64,000 nt of DNA, taken from assembly GCA_020444475.1 (NCBI GenBank), contig JAHLKV010000003.1, positions 553,384-617,383 on the forward strand. Direction: 5' to 3'. Source of the stretch: a bacterium. Lineage in GTDB: Bacteria; Zixibacteria; MSB-5A5; GN15; FEB-12. Shown here in pieces: positions 53,948-63,738 of this stretch (position 1 is its first letter; every line of letters starts with the position of its first letter). A program made the translations under genes and the position numbers. The notes beneath the pieces are model-generated. The model ran no database searches. It was not told the origin of the DNA and saw nothing but the letters and a program-made list of their open reading frames with translations.

Positions 53948-55222
53948 TTAGAAGTAGTAACCCATGTTAATATTAAACCGCATCTTCCACTCGGCATCCT
54001 TCACACCCGGTCCGAGACCGGTGAACTCACCGAGCCAGGGGTTGTTCTTCCCCTGCGCGACATCGACGTAGGTATACACGCTGCCGGCGGTCACGAGTAC
54101 TCCGGTGACGTTGTGGTAAGTGTCCTCGTAATCGTCTTTGTCCTTCATGTAGATACTGAAGTCGTTGTAAAACTGGAGGCTCGATATCGGACCCCAGTCT
54201 ACGCTCACGGTGTATGCGGGCTCGATTGCGAAGATCATACCGGTGCCGGCGACAGGGTACGGGAAGTCATAGGCGCCGTAAACGACCATATCGTCGCTGT
54301 AATCGGCTGCAAGCGACTCCTCGCCGGCGGTTGTGATTAGCGAATCGACGACGACGGCCGGATTGTGATCGACATAGATACCGAAGGCCATCAGGTTGAA
54401 GTTGCCGAAGGTGGCGTTGAGGTGACCTCCGACTGCCATATGGTCGCCCCACGGATCGGTATCGCCGGTGTAAAGCGCAGCGGGATCATCGGAACGCTCC
54501 ACACGATCGAGCGCTTCGTTAAACAGCATCCCGTACTGGCCGGAGATACCGAACTCAGCGTTGTAGTTGTCACCGCTCGCCGTGTACGTAATCCTGCCGT
54601 TGAACTGATTGCTTTCGCGGTTGTTCGACATCATGCCGAAATAGGTCTCATCCACGATGTCGTACGAATACCGGGAGCTGTTGTCCGAGTCGCCGGTGTA
54701 GTTGCCTTCGTCGTTTTTATAGTACGCGACCTGCAGATTCCATCCGTTGTCGGTCTTATGGATGAACTTGATACCGGCGTCGTAGTCGTCCTCCAGGCCG
54801 AGATAATAGGCGATCGAGAAGAACCAGTTGTGCGAAGCGTACGGTTGGATACCGAAGGGCACCTGGTGCACACCGATCTGCATTGTGGTGCGATCGGTAA
54901 AGTCATATCCCATATAGCCGTGGTGGAGCATGTGATACCCGCTATAGAAGCGGTACTCGAGAGAGAGATCGATCCCATCGTACGTCCCGTCGACATTGAT
55001 ACGATAGGTATCCATCAGCAGTTCGCCTCCCTGCGCGCTGTTGACCCGTGCGTAGTCCTCGTCGTTCCAATCCATGTAGCGATAGTTGTACCGAAGTGCT
55101 CCGCCAACCGTGAAGCCGTCTTCGCTTTCCTGGGCCATGACGGCCATCGGCAGCGCCAACAGTCCCGTTCCCAGAAGTAGCAGCAGTTTGCAAGAAATCC
55201 CGTGGTTGCGTTGATACCTCAT
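53948..55222 (-). CDS. porin-like outer-membrane beta-barrel
   Basis: A 424-residue protein with a signal peptide (LLLLLGTGLLALPMAVMAQ). Repeated amphipathic strands rich in Tyr and Asp (LRYNYRYMDWNDEDY; LSLEYRFYSGYHMLHHGY) and the closing strand MRFNINMGYYF fit a 16-strand general porin. The track begins at 55432; ATG 55222 with AAGGAG just upstream is the real start. It lies upstream of and on the same strand as the betaine transporter and may be its outer-membrane route, though 76 bases separate them. Confidence 0.78.
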   Translation of the reverse strand: MRYQRNHGISCKLLLLLGTGLLALPMAVMAQESEDGFTVGGALRYNYRYMDWNDEDYARVNSAQGGELLMDTYRINVDGTYDGIDLSLEYRFYSGYHMLHHGYMGYDFTDRTTMQIGVHQVPFGIQPYASHNWFFSIAYYLGLEDDYDAGIKFIHKTDNGWNLQVAYYKNDEGNYTGDSDNSSRYSYDIVDETYFGMMSNNRESNQFNGRITYTASGDNYNAEFGISGQYGMLFNEALDRVERSDDPAALYTGDTDPWGDHMAVGGHLNATFGNFNLMAFGIYVDHNPAVVVDSLITTAGEESLAADYSDDMVVYGAYDFPYPVAGTGMIFAIEPAYTVSVDWGPISSLQFYNDFSIYMKDKDDYEDTYHNVTGVLVTAGSVYTYVDVAQGKNNPWLGEFTGLGPGVKDAEWKMRFNINMGYYF

Positions 55223-55888
55223 CATTCTCCTTGCTGTTCGTGGTCCTGACGCGAGGACCATCATCCACACACACTCAATTGCTGTTTCTCGCGGTCGGAT
55301 GCAGACACGGATGTGCAGCCGGAACGCGAGAGGCGCCGTTTCCACGATGAAATCAATGAGAACGAGGGAGATTAAAGCGACACGTCGCTCGACTCGAGCG
55401 GCGCGCTCCGAGACCGCATCGGCAGACCACACGGGGCCTGTCGACCAGGTTACAAACAGAAAAAGACGGCCTATTCGCAGAAATCTCTCGGTTATCCCTC
55501 GGGTGGCGGACCATCATGTTGATGGCTGCCACATCCTAAGTACCGAAGAGTCAGGGTGAGACGGGCATGTCCTGCATCGTACCGAGAACACAGTGTGCTC
55601 AGTCGGCCGGTGTATCCTCTCGCCTGCGTCTCAACACCATCGGCAAAGTCCCTCCAGTCACCGCGGTATTAGCGCGTTATGTAGTTGTACTGAGGCCGCT
55701 TGCGGATCACAACCCGAAAACGGCCTGCGTTGTCCATGCATGATATGGCGCACAGACGCATCCCGCAAGCAGTACGTGTTTTTTTTGTGGCCGGATTACT
55801 AGATGCTAAACGAATTGTCAGTATGTTACATTTGCGCCAGGCGCATTGGCGAACGTATGACTGTGCGACTGATGGGTTTTTTCGAAGC
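55223..55888. other. 660-base intergenic region before the porin gene
   Basis: It is bounded by the 3' end of the RND pump gene and the porin start. ORFs called here have no recognisable product. I see no strong promoter or hairpin. Confidence 0.45.
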
Positions 55889-58800
55889 TTACGCGGCGGC
55901 GTTGCGCGTGCGGCGGGTATCTATCCAGTTGTGGATACTCGTATAGGCGACCGGGATAAGAACGAGCGTGATGACGGTAGAAACGGACAAGCCGCCGATT
56001 ACGGCGCGCGCCAGGGCGGCCTGTATCTCTCCGCCCGCGCCGGTGCCGAAAGACAGTGGCAACATGCCCAGAACCGTAGTGCAGGTGGTCATCAGGATGG
56101 GGCGCAGGCGAAGCTTGCCGGCCCTGACGACCGCGTCGTGCACCGATAGGTCGTGCTCGCGCCGCATGAGATTGATATAGTCCACGAGTACGATCGCGTT
56201 ATTCACGACAATTCCCACCAGCATGATCATGCCCATCAGACTTTGCATATTCAGCGATGTTCCGGTGATAAGGAGTGTCGGCACGACTCCGATAACGGCG
56301 AGCGGTACGGCCAGCATGACGATGACCGGATCGAGAAAGCGCTCGAACTGCGCCGCCATGACCATATAGATGAGCACCACGGCCATGAATATGGAGAGCA
56401 GGAAGTCCTTGGCGGCTTTCTGCTGTTCTTCATACTCGCCGCCGAACACGAGCGAAAAGCCCTCGGGCATAGGGAAGCCTCGCAATTCACCCTGAAGTTC
56501 AGCGACAACGTCGCCCAGCGCTGCGCCACCTTCGAGGTTGGCCGTGATATAGGTCACACGCTGACCGTCAACACGCTCGATTTCGGTGGGCGAGCGGCGA
56601 CGTTCCGTGCTCACGACCGATGAGACCGGGATGATATCGCCGGATGCGGTCTGCACGGAGATGTTGCTCAGATCATTGGTCGAGAGTCGATCCTGCGGCT
56701 GCAGGCGAACGGTGATAGGGAACTCCTCTCCCCCCTCGCGAAACACCCCGGCCCGACTGCCGCCGACATTGGTCTGAATAACTTCGCCGATTTCGCTCAC
56801 CGTGAGACCGACGGCGGCGATTTTCTCTCTGTCGATGACGATATTCTGTTCCGGGCGTCCCTCGCGCCGACTGACGCGCACGTCGGCCACCGATGGATGC
56901 CGGTTGATTACCTCTTCAAGATGGACGGCGATCTCATCGGCCATAGCCAGATCATAGCCGCGAAGTTCGATTTGTACCGCCTCGCCGCTGCTCGAACCGA
57001 AGAGACGACGCAGCATCCACAAACCGGACTGGGCGCTGACCCGAATGTCGCTGCCCGGTACCCGCCCCGCGACGGCGCGGCGAATACGGTCGGCTAGTTC
57101 GATACTGCTCACGGTCCGCTCACTTGCGCTTTTCAACGAGATCTCCACCTCGGCGTCACCGGGCCGAATCTCCGTCGTCACGTGCCGTACCTGGTCCATC
57201 GGAAGGACATCAAGAACAATGTCTTCGAGTTCCTGCAGATATTCGTTGACGACGGCGATGTTCATTCCCTGCGCCATTTCAAGCTCAACATCAATCTCAT
57301 CGGCGTCGGTTTGCGGGGCCAGTTCGACCGGAAGCAGCGGCCAGAGTAGCACGGTAGTAACCAACAAGGCTGCTGCCGTACCGAAGACGATGGCGCGGTG
57401 ACGCATGGCCTTTTCGAGTCCACGGGCATAGCGGTCCTCGAGGTGGTCGAACCACTCGCCGAAACGAATCAGCCAGGTCCGCTTGCGATCAGCGCCGTTG
57501 TCGACGCGCAGGAAGCGGCTGCCCAGCATCGGAACCAGCGTCAGCGCCACGAACAGCGAGCAGGCCAGGGAGAAGACCACGACCAGAGCCAGTTCCCGAA
57601 ACAACATGCCGGAAACGGTCTGCATGAATACGACCGGGATGAAGATCACGGAGGTGGTGAGCGTGGAGGCGACAATAGCGCCGGTGACCTGCCTGGTTCC
57701 GGTGAGCGCACTCTCCTGGGCCGGGTGTCGACCTTCACGCAAACGCACGATGTTTTCCAGTACCACAATGGCATTGTCGACAATGAGCCCGATACCGAGC
57801 GCCAGCCCGCCGAAGCTCATTTGATTGAGCGTCAGATTGGCGAAGAACAGCACGCCGAAAGTGGCGATGATCGAGATCGGTATCGAGAGCGCAATGATGA
57901 ATGTCGATGAGCCGTTTCGAAGGAAGATGTACAGGATAAGTATGGCAAGCAGGCCGCCCCACAGCGCGGATCGCTGCACGTTGGTAATCGAATCCTGAAT
58001 GAACTCGCTCTGGTCGATGACGACCAAAAGATCGAGATCGTCGCGCTCACGGTCGATCTGCTCCATAACGGCGCGGACGCGCTCGGCAACGGCCACCGTG
58101 TTGGCGCCGGATTGCTTGCGAACGCCGAGACGGACCATCGGCTGTCCGTCGACCATGACGATGCGGTTGACATCTTCGAAACCATCGACAACCTCAGCGA
58201 CATCACCGACCCTGATCGGTTTGCCGTCGACCACGGTGATGATCGTCTCCGATATCTGACGGACCGATTGGAACTCGCCGCGGGTGCGAACATAGAGGTC
58301 GCTGACCCCTTCGCGCATGTCGCCGCCCGGAAGGGTGACGTTTTCGCGAGCGAGCGCCTGCCGGACATCGGTGGCCGAGAGGCGACTCGATGCCAGCCGG
58401 TCACGCAGCAGGCGAACCTGAATCTCCCGGTAGATGCCGCCCCACACATCGACCGATCCCACCCCGGGAATTTGCTCGAATCGCTGGGAGATTTCGCGCT
58501 CGAGGATGCGGGTAAGCTGGTCCATGCTGCGGTCGGATCGGGCGCCGAGTATGACGACCGGAAAGTTGTCGGGGTCGAATTTCCACAGGCGTGGTGACTC
58601 GACCTCGGGCGGGAAGTCATCGCGTATGCGATCGAGCGCGGCGCGCACGTCGTTGGCGGCAGCATCGATATTCGTTCCCTGCGCGAACTCAAGGGTTACC
58701 CGACTTCGCCCTTCTTCCGACTGGGATCGCACCCGTTCGATATTGGGTACACTGGCGATGGCGTTTTCGACCCGATCGGTGATGATCGACTCGATCTCTT

Positions 58801-58969
58801 CCGGCCCCACGTTGGGATACGATGTCGAGACGCTGAGTTGCGGGAAGTCAATCGGCGGGAGCAAGTCGACAGCGAGAAACCGAAATCCCATGATACCGAG
58901 CACGACGATGATAAGAAAGACCATCGTCGTGGCGATCGGGCGTTTGACGGCGATTCCGGTGATACTCAT
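55889..58969 (-). CDS. RND-family efflux permease (HAE1 type)
   Basis: A 1026-residue inner-membrane pump. The start SITGIAVKRPIATTMVFLIIVVLGI and the GLALGIGLIVDNAIVVLEN helix (proton-relay Asp) are typical. Two large periplasmic loops and about 12 membrane helices are present, and LVGIVVNNAIVLVDYINLMRR is the second-half counterpart. It exports drugs or other hydrophobic compounds in exchange for protons. It follows the periplasmic adaptor gene by 29 bases. No outer-membrane TolC-like gene is in the window. Confidence 0.93.
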   Translation of the reverse strand: MSITGIAVKRPIATTMVFLIIVVLGIMGFRFLAVDLLPPIDFPQLSVSTSYPNVGPEEIESIITDRVENAIASVPNIERVRSQSEEGRSRVTLEFAQGTNIDAAANDVRAALDRIRDDFPPEVESPRLWKFDPDNFPVVILGARSDRSMDQLTRILEREISQRFEQIPGVGSVDVWGGIYREIQVRLLRDRLASSRLSATDVRQALARENVTLPGGDMREGVSDLYVRTRGEFQSVRQISETIITVVDGKPIRVGDVAEVVDGFEDVNRIVMVDGQPMVRLGVRKQSGANTVAVAERVRAVMEQIDRERDDLDLLVVIDQSEFIQDSITNVQRSALWGGLLAILILYIFLRNGSSTFIIALSIPISIIATFGVLFFANLTLNQMSFGGLALGIGLIVDNAIVVLENIVRLREGRHPAQESALTGTRQVTGAIVASTLTTSVIFIPVVFMQTVSGMLFRELALVVVFSLACSLFVALTLVPMLGSRFLRVDNGADRKRTWLIRFGEWFDHLEDRYARGLEKAMRHRAIVFGTAAALLVTTVLLWPLLPVELAPQTDADEIDVELEMAQGMNIAVVNEYLQELEDIVLDVLPMDQVRHVTTEIRPGDAEVEISLKSASERTVSSIELADRIRRAVAGRVPGSDIRVSAQSGLWMLRRLFGSSSGEAVQIELRGYDLAMADEIAVHLEEVINRHPSVADVRVSRREGRPEQNIVIDREKIAAVGLTVSEIGEVIQTNVGGSRAGVFREGGEEFPITVRLQPQDRLSTNDLSNISVQTASGDIIPVSSVVSTERRRSPTEIERVDGQRVTYITANLEGGAALGDVVAELQGELRGFPMPEGFSLVFGGEYEEQQKAAKDFLLSIFMAVVLIYMVMAAQFERFLDPVIVMLAVPLAVIGVVPTLLITGTSLNMQSLMGMIMLVGIVVNNAIVLVDYINLMRREHDLSVHDAVVRAGKLRLRPILMTTCTTVLGMLPLSFGTGAGGEIQAALARAVIGGLSVSTVITLVLIPVAYTSIHNWIDTRRTRNAAA

Positions 58970-58998
58970 TGGTGACTCAGGATCTTGCGCTGTTGTCT

Positions 58999-60306
58999 TT
59001 ACGGTTGAAATCTGATGGCGGCGCTGTCCGTGCGTTCCGCCTGCGGTGCTTTCAGGATGGATTCTATCAGATCATCACGTTGCAGCCTCTGCAGGCGCTC
59101 GACCCACTGCCAGTTAACCGGTCGCACCCGCGCGGTCGAGGACTCTCCGGCCAGCAGGTCCTGGCCCAGGGTGACAATCCACCGGTCGGGTTCAACGCCG
59201 GCTACGCCGGCGGTCATGCGCCCGCGCGCGATCACCTGTACGGGAACAAACGTGAACGAGACCGGATCGGTAAGATTGAGATCGCCGTTCGATCCGCCGA
59301 CAGCGGCGAGCTCACCGGAAAGCGAGTCGGTCACGAACACACCGGTGGCGCCGGTGCGAGGGCTTTCATAGAGGGCGCTCAGCGGCACGAGTGTGGCTTG
59401 CTCACTTTCGCCGTAGAAGATATCGACTGCCACGAACTGCCCCGGCTTCAAGACGCGATCGGCGTTGGAGATATCGACCTCGGCCTCGGTGCTGTGGGTG
59501 ACCGGATGCAGGAAGGGGGAAATGCGCGACAAGCGAGCATCGATTGAAACCGGCTGGTCTCCGCCGACCATGATTTCAGCCCGCTGACCGGTTTCGATGT
59601 ACGACAACATGCGGTCGGTCAGGATTACGGTTGCTCTGACGGTGTCCATCTGCCCCAGGGTGAACAGACGCTGTCCGGGGCTGACATACATGCCGATCTC
59701 AGCATTGCGAGTGCCTACCGTTCCGTCGATCGGGGAACGTATAATCGTCCGGGCGAGCGATTCACGGCGCTCATCGACGGTCGCCTCTGACTGTTCAACT
59801 CTCGCCTGCGCCAGCTCGAAATCGGCTTCGGCAGAAGTGGCATCGGCGCGAGCGGTCTCAATCTCACTGGGTGTGATCAGGTTTTTTTCCGCCAGAGCTT
59901 CGGACCTGACCAGCTCGGACTGGATCTCACTGAGGCGTGCTTCAGCCTGTTTGGCCTGGGCCCGGGCGATTCGCAAACCCGCTTCGGCCTGCTTCAGTCG
60001 CTCGCGGAACTCATTGTCGCGAAGTCGGATGAGCGGATCCCCACGGTTGACCAGAGCGCCGTTGTCGACCAGCACTTCGGTCACCACGGCCGATATCTCG
60101 GGGTAGATTTCCACCTGATTCCGCGCTTTAATCACGCCGCTGAGTCGCTCGGTCAGAGGCAGTGAGCCGTAGGAAGCCTGAACAGCCTCCACAGCGGGGA
60201 TCATGCGATCGCGCCCGCCACCGGATTCGGCGCTGTCCGAACAACCGGTAAAGAAGACGGTGATTGGTATCGAGAGAATGAGGCAGAGAGTTAGCTTTAC
60301 GTCCAC
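58999..60306 (-). CDS. RND efflux periplasmic adaptor (membrane fusion) lipoprotein
   Basis: A 435-residue protein. The signal ends in lipobox-like FTGC (VFFTGCSDSAES), so it is lipid-anchored. A long coiled coil (about 105-185, RIARAQAKQAEARLSEIQSE and the following heptads) is flanked by the split lipoyl domain, and the beta-barrel and membrane-proximal domains follow. It links the pump to an outer-membrane channel. GTG start with GGAG 8 bases upstream. First gene of the two-gene efflux operon. Confidence 0.9.
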   Translation of the reverse strand: MDVKLTLCLILSIPITVFFTGCSDSAESGGGRDRMIPAVEAVQASYGSLPLTERLSGVIKARNQVEIYPEISAVVTEVLVDNGALVNRGDPLIRLRDNEFRERLKQAEAGLRIARAQAKQAEARLSEIQSELVRSEALAEKNLITPSEIETARADATSAEADFELAQARVEQSEATVDERRESLARTIIRSPIDGTVGTRNAEIGMYVSPGQRLFTLGQMDTVRATVILTDRMLSYIETGQRAEIMVGGDQPVSIDARLSRISPFLHPVTHSTEAEVDISNADRVLKPGQFVAVDIFYGESEQATLVPLSALYESPRTGATGVFVTDSLSGELAAVGGSNGDLNLTDPVSFTFVPVQVIARGRMTAGVAGVEPDRWIVTLGQDLLAGESSTARVRPVNWQWVERLQRLQRDDLIESILKAPQAERTDSAAIRFQP

Positions 60307-60681
60307 GTCGTTGTCTCCAGGTCATCGGTCTTCTAAGCCCGGAGACCGAATCCGGTGTCGTAATCGATAAGGCCCATTCGGGCGCAATCCGTGTTTGGGT
60401 CAGACCGGCCGCACCTGTCCTCCACGGCACGGACTTGTCCGTTTAACACCCAAACGCACCAATAGTTTGGTGCCGGACGCGAAAAGTTTCGGCTCCGGGC
60501 TGGTGGCTTCCGACCAGCTGCGTTTGAGCCGGAAGAAAGTCGAGTTTCTGCCGAAAGACAAGGGAAACTCTCGATGAGCGCGGAGGAAGTCGGACAGCCG
60601 TCGGTTCTGGCGAGGCGCCGGGCGCGAGACCCGGCGCTCGCGAGTTACACCATGCTATTCACATCCTCGTGAACAGTGAGA
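60307..60681. other. intergenic region between efflux operon and Cys-rich peptide gene
   Basis: It contains the upstream region of the efflux operon and, at 60615-60637, a GC-rich hairpin (listed). The 60-codon plus-strand ORF at 60395 has no family features and is not called. Confidence 0.5.
60615..60637. terminator. GC-rich hairpin after the Cys-rich peptide gene
   Basis: GCGCCGGG and CCCGGCGC form an 8-bp stem with a 7-base loop. Without a T run it may act with Rho, or simply stabilise the mRNA end. Confidence 0.5.
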
Positions 60682-60861
60682 TTATGGCCTCGGGGGACAC
60701 GGTCTGCACTCTTCCCAGCAGATGATCGGCGGCGTGGTCGTGCATACCATCACCCAGCAGCATCGTGCGGCTTCGACCTTGGTCGGGGCGGTGATCGTAA
60801 AGGCACCCAGGAAGACCATGATGAGTGCCAGGGTCAGAATAATCGCTTTGAACAGCTTCAT
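60682..60861 (-). CDS. 59-residue secreted cysteine-rich peptide
   Basis: Not in the ORF track. ATG 60861 is preceded by AAAGGAGGTG, one of the strongest ribosome sites in the window. The product has a clear signal peptide (MKLFKAIILTLALIMVFLGAF...) ending near VEAA, leaving a mature peptide of about 27 residues with six cysteines (RCCWVMVC; IICWEECRPC) and several Pro and Trp. It follows a membrane-anchored thioredoxin-like gene by 48 bases on the same strand. The peptide is probably exported and disulfide-bonded, or a metal/cofactor-binding peptide. No family recognised; an antimicrobial role is speculation. Confidence 0.7.
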   Translation of the reverse strand: MKLFKAIILTLALIMVFLGAFTITAPTKVEAARCCWVMVCTTTPPIICWEECRPCPPRP

Positions 60862-60909
60862 CCTTGTTCACCTCCTTTCGAGCGTCCGTTCTTTCCCCCA
60901 GAGGTTGTG

Positions 60910-61500
60910 TTATGGTGAGGCGGCCGTCGGTGTGGCAGAAAGTGAACCGACAGCGTCGTAGACTTCGGATATCATATCCTCTTCGAGCATTCCGGGCCAG
61001 ACCCGGATGACGGTCCCGTCGGAAGACAAGAGTACGGTCTGCGGAAGGACATGACCCCGGTAAGCATCGATAAGGCGATTGTCGGTGACCGACAGGATCG
61101 GGAACGACATGGCGTGCGCTTCGGCGAAGGTTTGAGCCTCGTCGATCATCCCCGCACACATGCCGACGAAGCGAAGCTGCTCCGAGGCGTACTGGTCGTA
61201 CAGATCGTTCCAGAAGGCGAGGTTGCCTTCGCAGGCATCGCACGACGGTGAGAACCAGAGCAGGACAGTCGTCGGAGAGTCGGGACCGTAGCGGATACTC
61301 AGCGGTTTGCCGTAAATATCTTCGCCTGAGATGGTCGGAAGGCGCTGGTCGGCGGCGAGCGGTTGGAACATATCGGTCAAGCCGTCGAGTTGGGCCCGGA
61401 GATTACGGTTTTCGTTTATCAGGAGCGCGATTTCGACCGCCATCGCCGCCATAACGAGCAGAAAGGCGATGGTCCACCACGACGTGCGTGAGGTTGCCAT
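60910..61500 (-). CDS. membrane-anchored TlpA-like thiol-disulfide oxidoreductase
   Basis: A 196-residue protein from ATG 61500 (the track's 400-residue version adds unrelated sequence). One N-terminal membrane helix (WTIAFLLVMAAMAVEIALLI) and a short coiled segment lead to a periplasmic thioredoxin fold with the redox pair C87-C90 in SPSCDACEG. HVLPQTVLLSSDG supplies the cis-proline. It resembles TlpA/ResA and MauD. The next gene codes for a six-cysteine secreted peptide, a likely substrate. The ribosome site is weak. Confidence 0.82.
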   Translation of the reverse strand: MATSRTSWWTIAFLLVMAAMAVEIALLINENRNLRAQLDGLTDMFQPLAADQRLPTISGEDIYGKPLSIRYGPDSPTTVLLWFSPSCDACEGNLAFWNDLYDQYASEQLRFVGMCAGMIDEAQTFAEAHAMSFPILSVTDNRLIDAYRGHVLPQTVLLSSDGTVIRVWPGMLEEDMISEVYDAVGSLSATPTAASP

Positions 61501-61888
61501 AGCATGTGTCTCTTGTGTGATTGTTCCCGTGATGTACGCCCGGAGAGCAGGGCGTGTGCGGCGAGTTGTCGCCCGGTATATACGATGCGGCCGGCGATGC
61601 GTCAAGTGGCAAGAGACTATGTGTCTCATTGTCGACAAGGACGCTCCCGAAACCAAAAAGTCATTGTACTTGTCTGAATGGCTATCGGTTACGGCGAAGT
61701 GGGTTTGTTTTGTTACTTTTTCAGGTACAAAAACCTTCTCCCCTGCGTGAAGTCGTTGGGGGCCGCGGAAATGGCCGTCTGTGACGCGACAGCGTCGGGT
61801 GAACCGGACGAGTGTTGAAAGATTATTGTCCATACAGAGGGGACCGTTTGCATGATCGCCATCGGTTTGGTGGAGAAAATGCGGGAGG

Positions 61889-62110
61889 GCGTGGTGTACG
61901 GTTTCCCCACCTGCCGCTCCGTGTCTTTTCGAGACACTCCGCTTTAGGTGGGCCACAAGGGCAGAGCGCGTCACATGTCGTCTGCCTGCGGCGGGCTGCA
62001 AGCAGCCTCGACCTACTGCACCACACATGTCCGAACCGCAGGGGTTCGGACCTACAAGACCTCTCCCTTTACTCGACTGGCTGCGTGGTGCACGGGGAGG
62101 TACACCACGC
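61889..62110. repeat. 222-bp segment bounded by 11-bp inverted repeats
   Basis: GCGTGGTGTAC at 61889-61899 and GTACACCACGC at 62100-62110 are exact inverted copies. There is no transposase and no clear target duplication. It may be a small non-autonomous element or a long-range fold. Confidence 0.4.
62029..62051 (+). repeat. REP-like palindromic element, copy 1
   Basis: GTCCGAACC and GGTTCGGAC form a 9-bp stem around GCAGG. With the preceding AT, 25 bases are identical to the inverted copy at 63857-63881. Confidence 0.75.
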
Positions 62111-62130
62111 ACAGCGGCTAGTTGGTGTGC

Positions 62131-63081
62131 TTACTTCGTCGGGATGCGGGTCTTGTTGGCGGCGAGCCAGGTGTCGAAGCTCTGGAGTTTCGGATTCAGC
62201 TCACGGCTCTTTTCGATATCGCGCGGGGCGCGGAAATCCTTCTCGAAGTCGCGTTTGAACTGAAACATATTGCCGAGATCGTCGGCGCCCGGGAAACCAA
62301 AGCTCCGGTAGACATCGGGTTCCACTTCGTTGTAGCGGACGCTCTGTCCCAGGGCACGCCCGAGAGCATCGGCCATCTCCGATCCGGACAGGTGGTCACC
62401 GGCGATACCGACGGTTTTACCGACGTAGGTCTGCCCACTTTTGAAGATGCCGTAGGCGCAGCGGCCGATATCTTCGGCAGCGATTCCCGGCAGCTTGCTC
62501 TTCCCCATCGGGAGCGTGAAGGCCATGTTACCGGACTCGTCTTCCTTGGGTCCCATGCCGAAGGTGATCAGGTTGTCCCAGTAGAAGGAAGTCAGGAGCA
62601 GGGTGGTCGGAACGCCGGATTCGGTGAAGAAGCGGTTGGCCTCGCCCTTGGCATCGAGATGCGGCACTTTGTACTTCTCCATCAGGGTCGGCATGCGGTT
62701 GTCGTCGAGCGGCACCCACTTTCGGGTGTCTTCGAGCGTCGACCAGATGACGTGTCTGACTCGGGCGGCTTTGGCGGCATCGGCGAGCGATTTGGCGTGG
62801 GTCAGTTCTCTCTCGGGGGACATATGTTCCCAATAGAAGGTGACGCAGAAAGCGCCATAGGCGCCTTCGAAGGCTTTTTCGAGACTGGCGGGGTTGTCGA
62901 TATCGGCCGCGACCACTTCGGCGCCAAGGGCGGCGAGTTCTTTGGCCATGTCAGAGTTAACGTTGCGGGTGATGGCGCGGGGTGTGAACTCGCTGTTGTG
63001 GTCGGCGAGGATGGCGCGGACCAGTCCGCCGCCCTGCGCACCGGTGGCCCCCATAACGGCAATGATCTTCTTGTTTGCCAC
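62131..63081 (-). CDS. NmrA-family NAD(P)-binding protein
   Basis: A 316-residue HSCARG/NmrA-like protein. MGATGAQGGGLVRAIL is the NAD(P) loop of this family, followed by AITRN, TFYWEHMSPERELTHAKSLADAAK and HVIWSTLEDTRKW. These proteins often sense the NADP/NADPH ratio rather than catalyse, although some reduce quinones. Separate from the DUF1697 gene by about 105 bases on the same strand; both lie between the two REP-like copies. Confidence 0.86.
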   Translation of the reverse strand: MANKKIIAVMGATGAQGGGLVRAILADHNSEFTPRAITRNVNSDMAKELAALGAEVVAADIDNPASLEKAFEGAYGAFCVTFYWEHMSPERELTHAKSLADAAKAARVRHVIWSTLEDTRKWVPLDDNRMPTLMEKYKVPHLDAKGEANRFFTESGVPTTLLLTSFYWDNLITFGMGPKEDESGNMAFTLPMGKSKLPGIAAEDIGRCAYGIFKSGQTYVGKTVGIAGDHLSGSEMADALGRALGQSVRYNEVEPDVYRSFGFPGADDLGNMFQFKRDFEKDFRAPRDIEKSRELNPKLQSFDTWLAANKTRIPTK

Positions 63082-63186
63082 GGAAAACTCCAGTCGTGCT
63101 ATGTGTTTTGGACTATGGTCGTGTTCGTGCGCGGCCCGATAAGCCGGTGACAGAAAAACAAGATTACATGGAGTTTGGTTCCGGCC

Positions 63187-63738
63187 CTATCGAGCGGACG
63201 ATGTGGACATCTCGGCTAATGTCGTCACCGTGCGCCAGTTGCGAACGGTCGAGAGGACCTGAAGTTTTTTGTCGAAAAGCGTCGTGGTCAGTTTGGAGCC
63301 GGCGACGCCGTTGGCGAGATAGAGGTAGATCTCGCGATTGACGACGGCGAAGCGATCGGGAAGGTACTGGCCGGGATCGATTTTCTTGACGAGGTTGGCT
63401 GATGGTTGCTCGGTGAGGAAGGCGACATGGAGTCGTTTGGTGTCTGCTCCGTACTCACTCATTAGTGGATTGTTCTGCGCGATAGCTGCCATCTCCCCTG
63501 CCGTGCGGACGGTGACGCGGATCGGTTTGCCAAATTCCTGTTCAATAGCTGATTCAATCGATTTCGTGACGACCGGTACGGAGCGTTTTGTCGAGTTGAA
63601 GATGACATTGCCGCTCTGGATGTAGGTGCGGACATCGGAGAAGCCCATCGATTCAAACGACTCGCGAAGGTGTGCCATGGCGATGCGGTTGTGACCGAGC
63701 AGGTTGACGGCGCGGAGCAGGGCGATATAGGTCGGCAT
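63187..63738 (-). CDS. DUF1697 protein
   Basis: A 183-residue protein. YIALLRAVNLLGHNRIAMAHLRE and VRTYIQSGNVIFNS are the signature of DUF1697, a family of unknown function found in many bacteria. ATG 63738 follows GGAGG by about 10 bases; the track's start at 63801 is too early. No signal peptide, so cytoplasmic. Confidence 0.88.
   Translation of the reverse strand: MPTYIALLRAVNLLGHNRIAMAHLRESFESMGFSDVRTYIQSGNVIFNSTKRSVPVVTKSIESAIEQEFGKPIRVTVRTAGEMAAIAQNNPLMSEYGADTKRLHVAFLTEQPSANLVKKIDPGQYLPDRFAVVNREIYLYLANGVAGSKLTTTLFDKKLQVLSTVRNWRTVTTLAEMSTSSAR

Larger units (their letters stand above)
61501..62130. other. 630-base intergenic region with repeat elements
   Basis: The left part is the upstream region of the TlpA-like gene. 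The right part (61889-62110) is bounded by inverted 11-mers and contains the REP-like hairpin at 62029-62051. No gene supported. Confidence 0.55.

Noticed and set aside
60395-60577. 60-residue plus-strand ORF before the efflux operon
   Set aside because: No ribosome site, no domain, and it lies in the promoter region of the adaptor gene.
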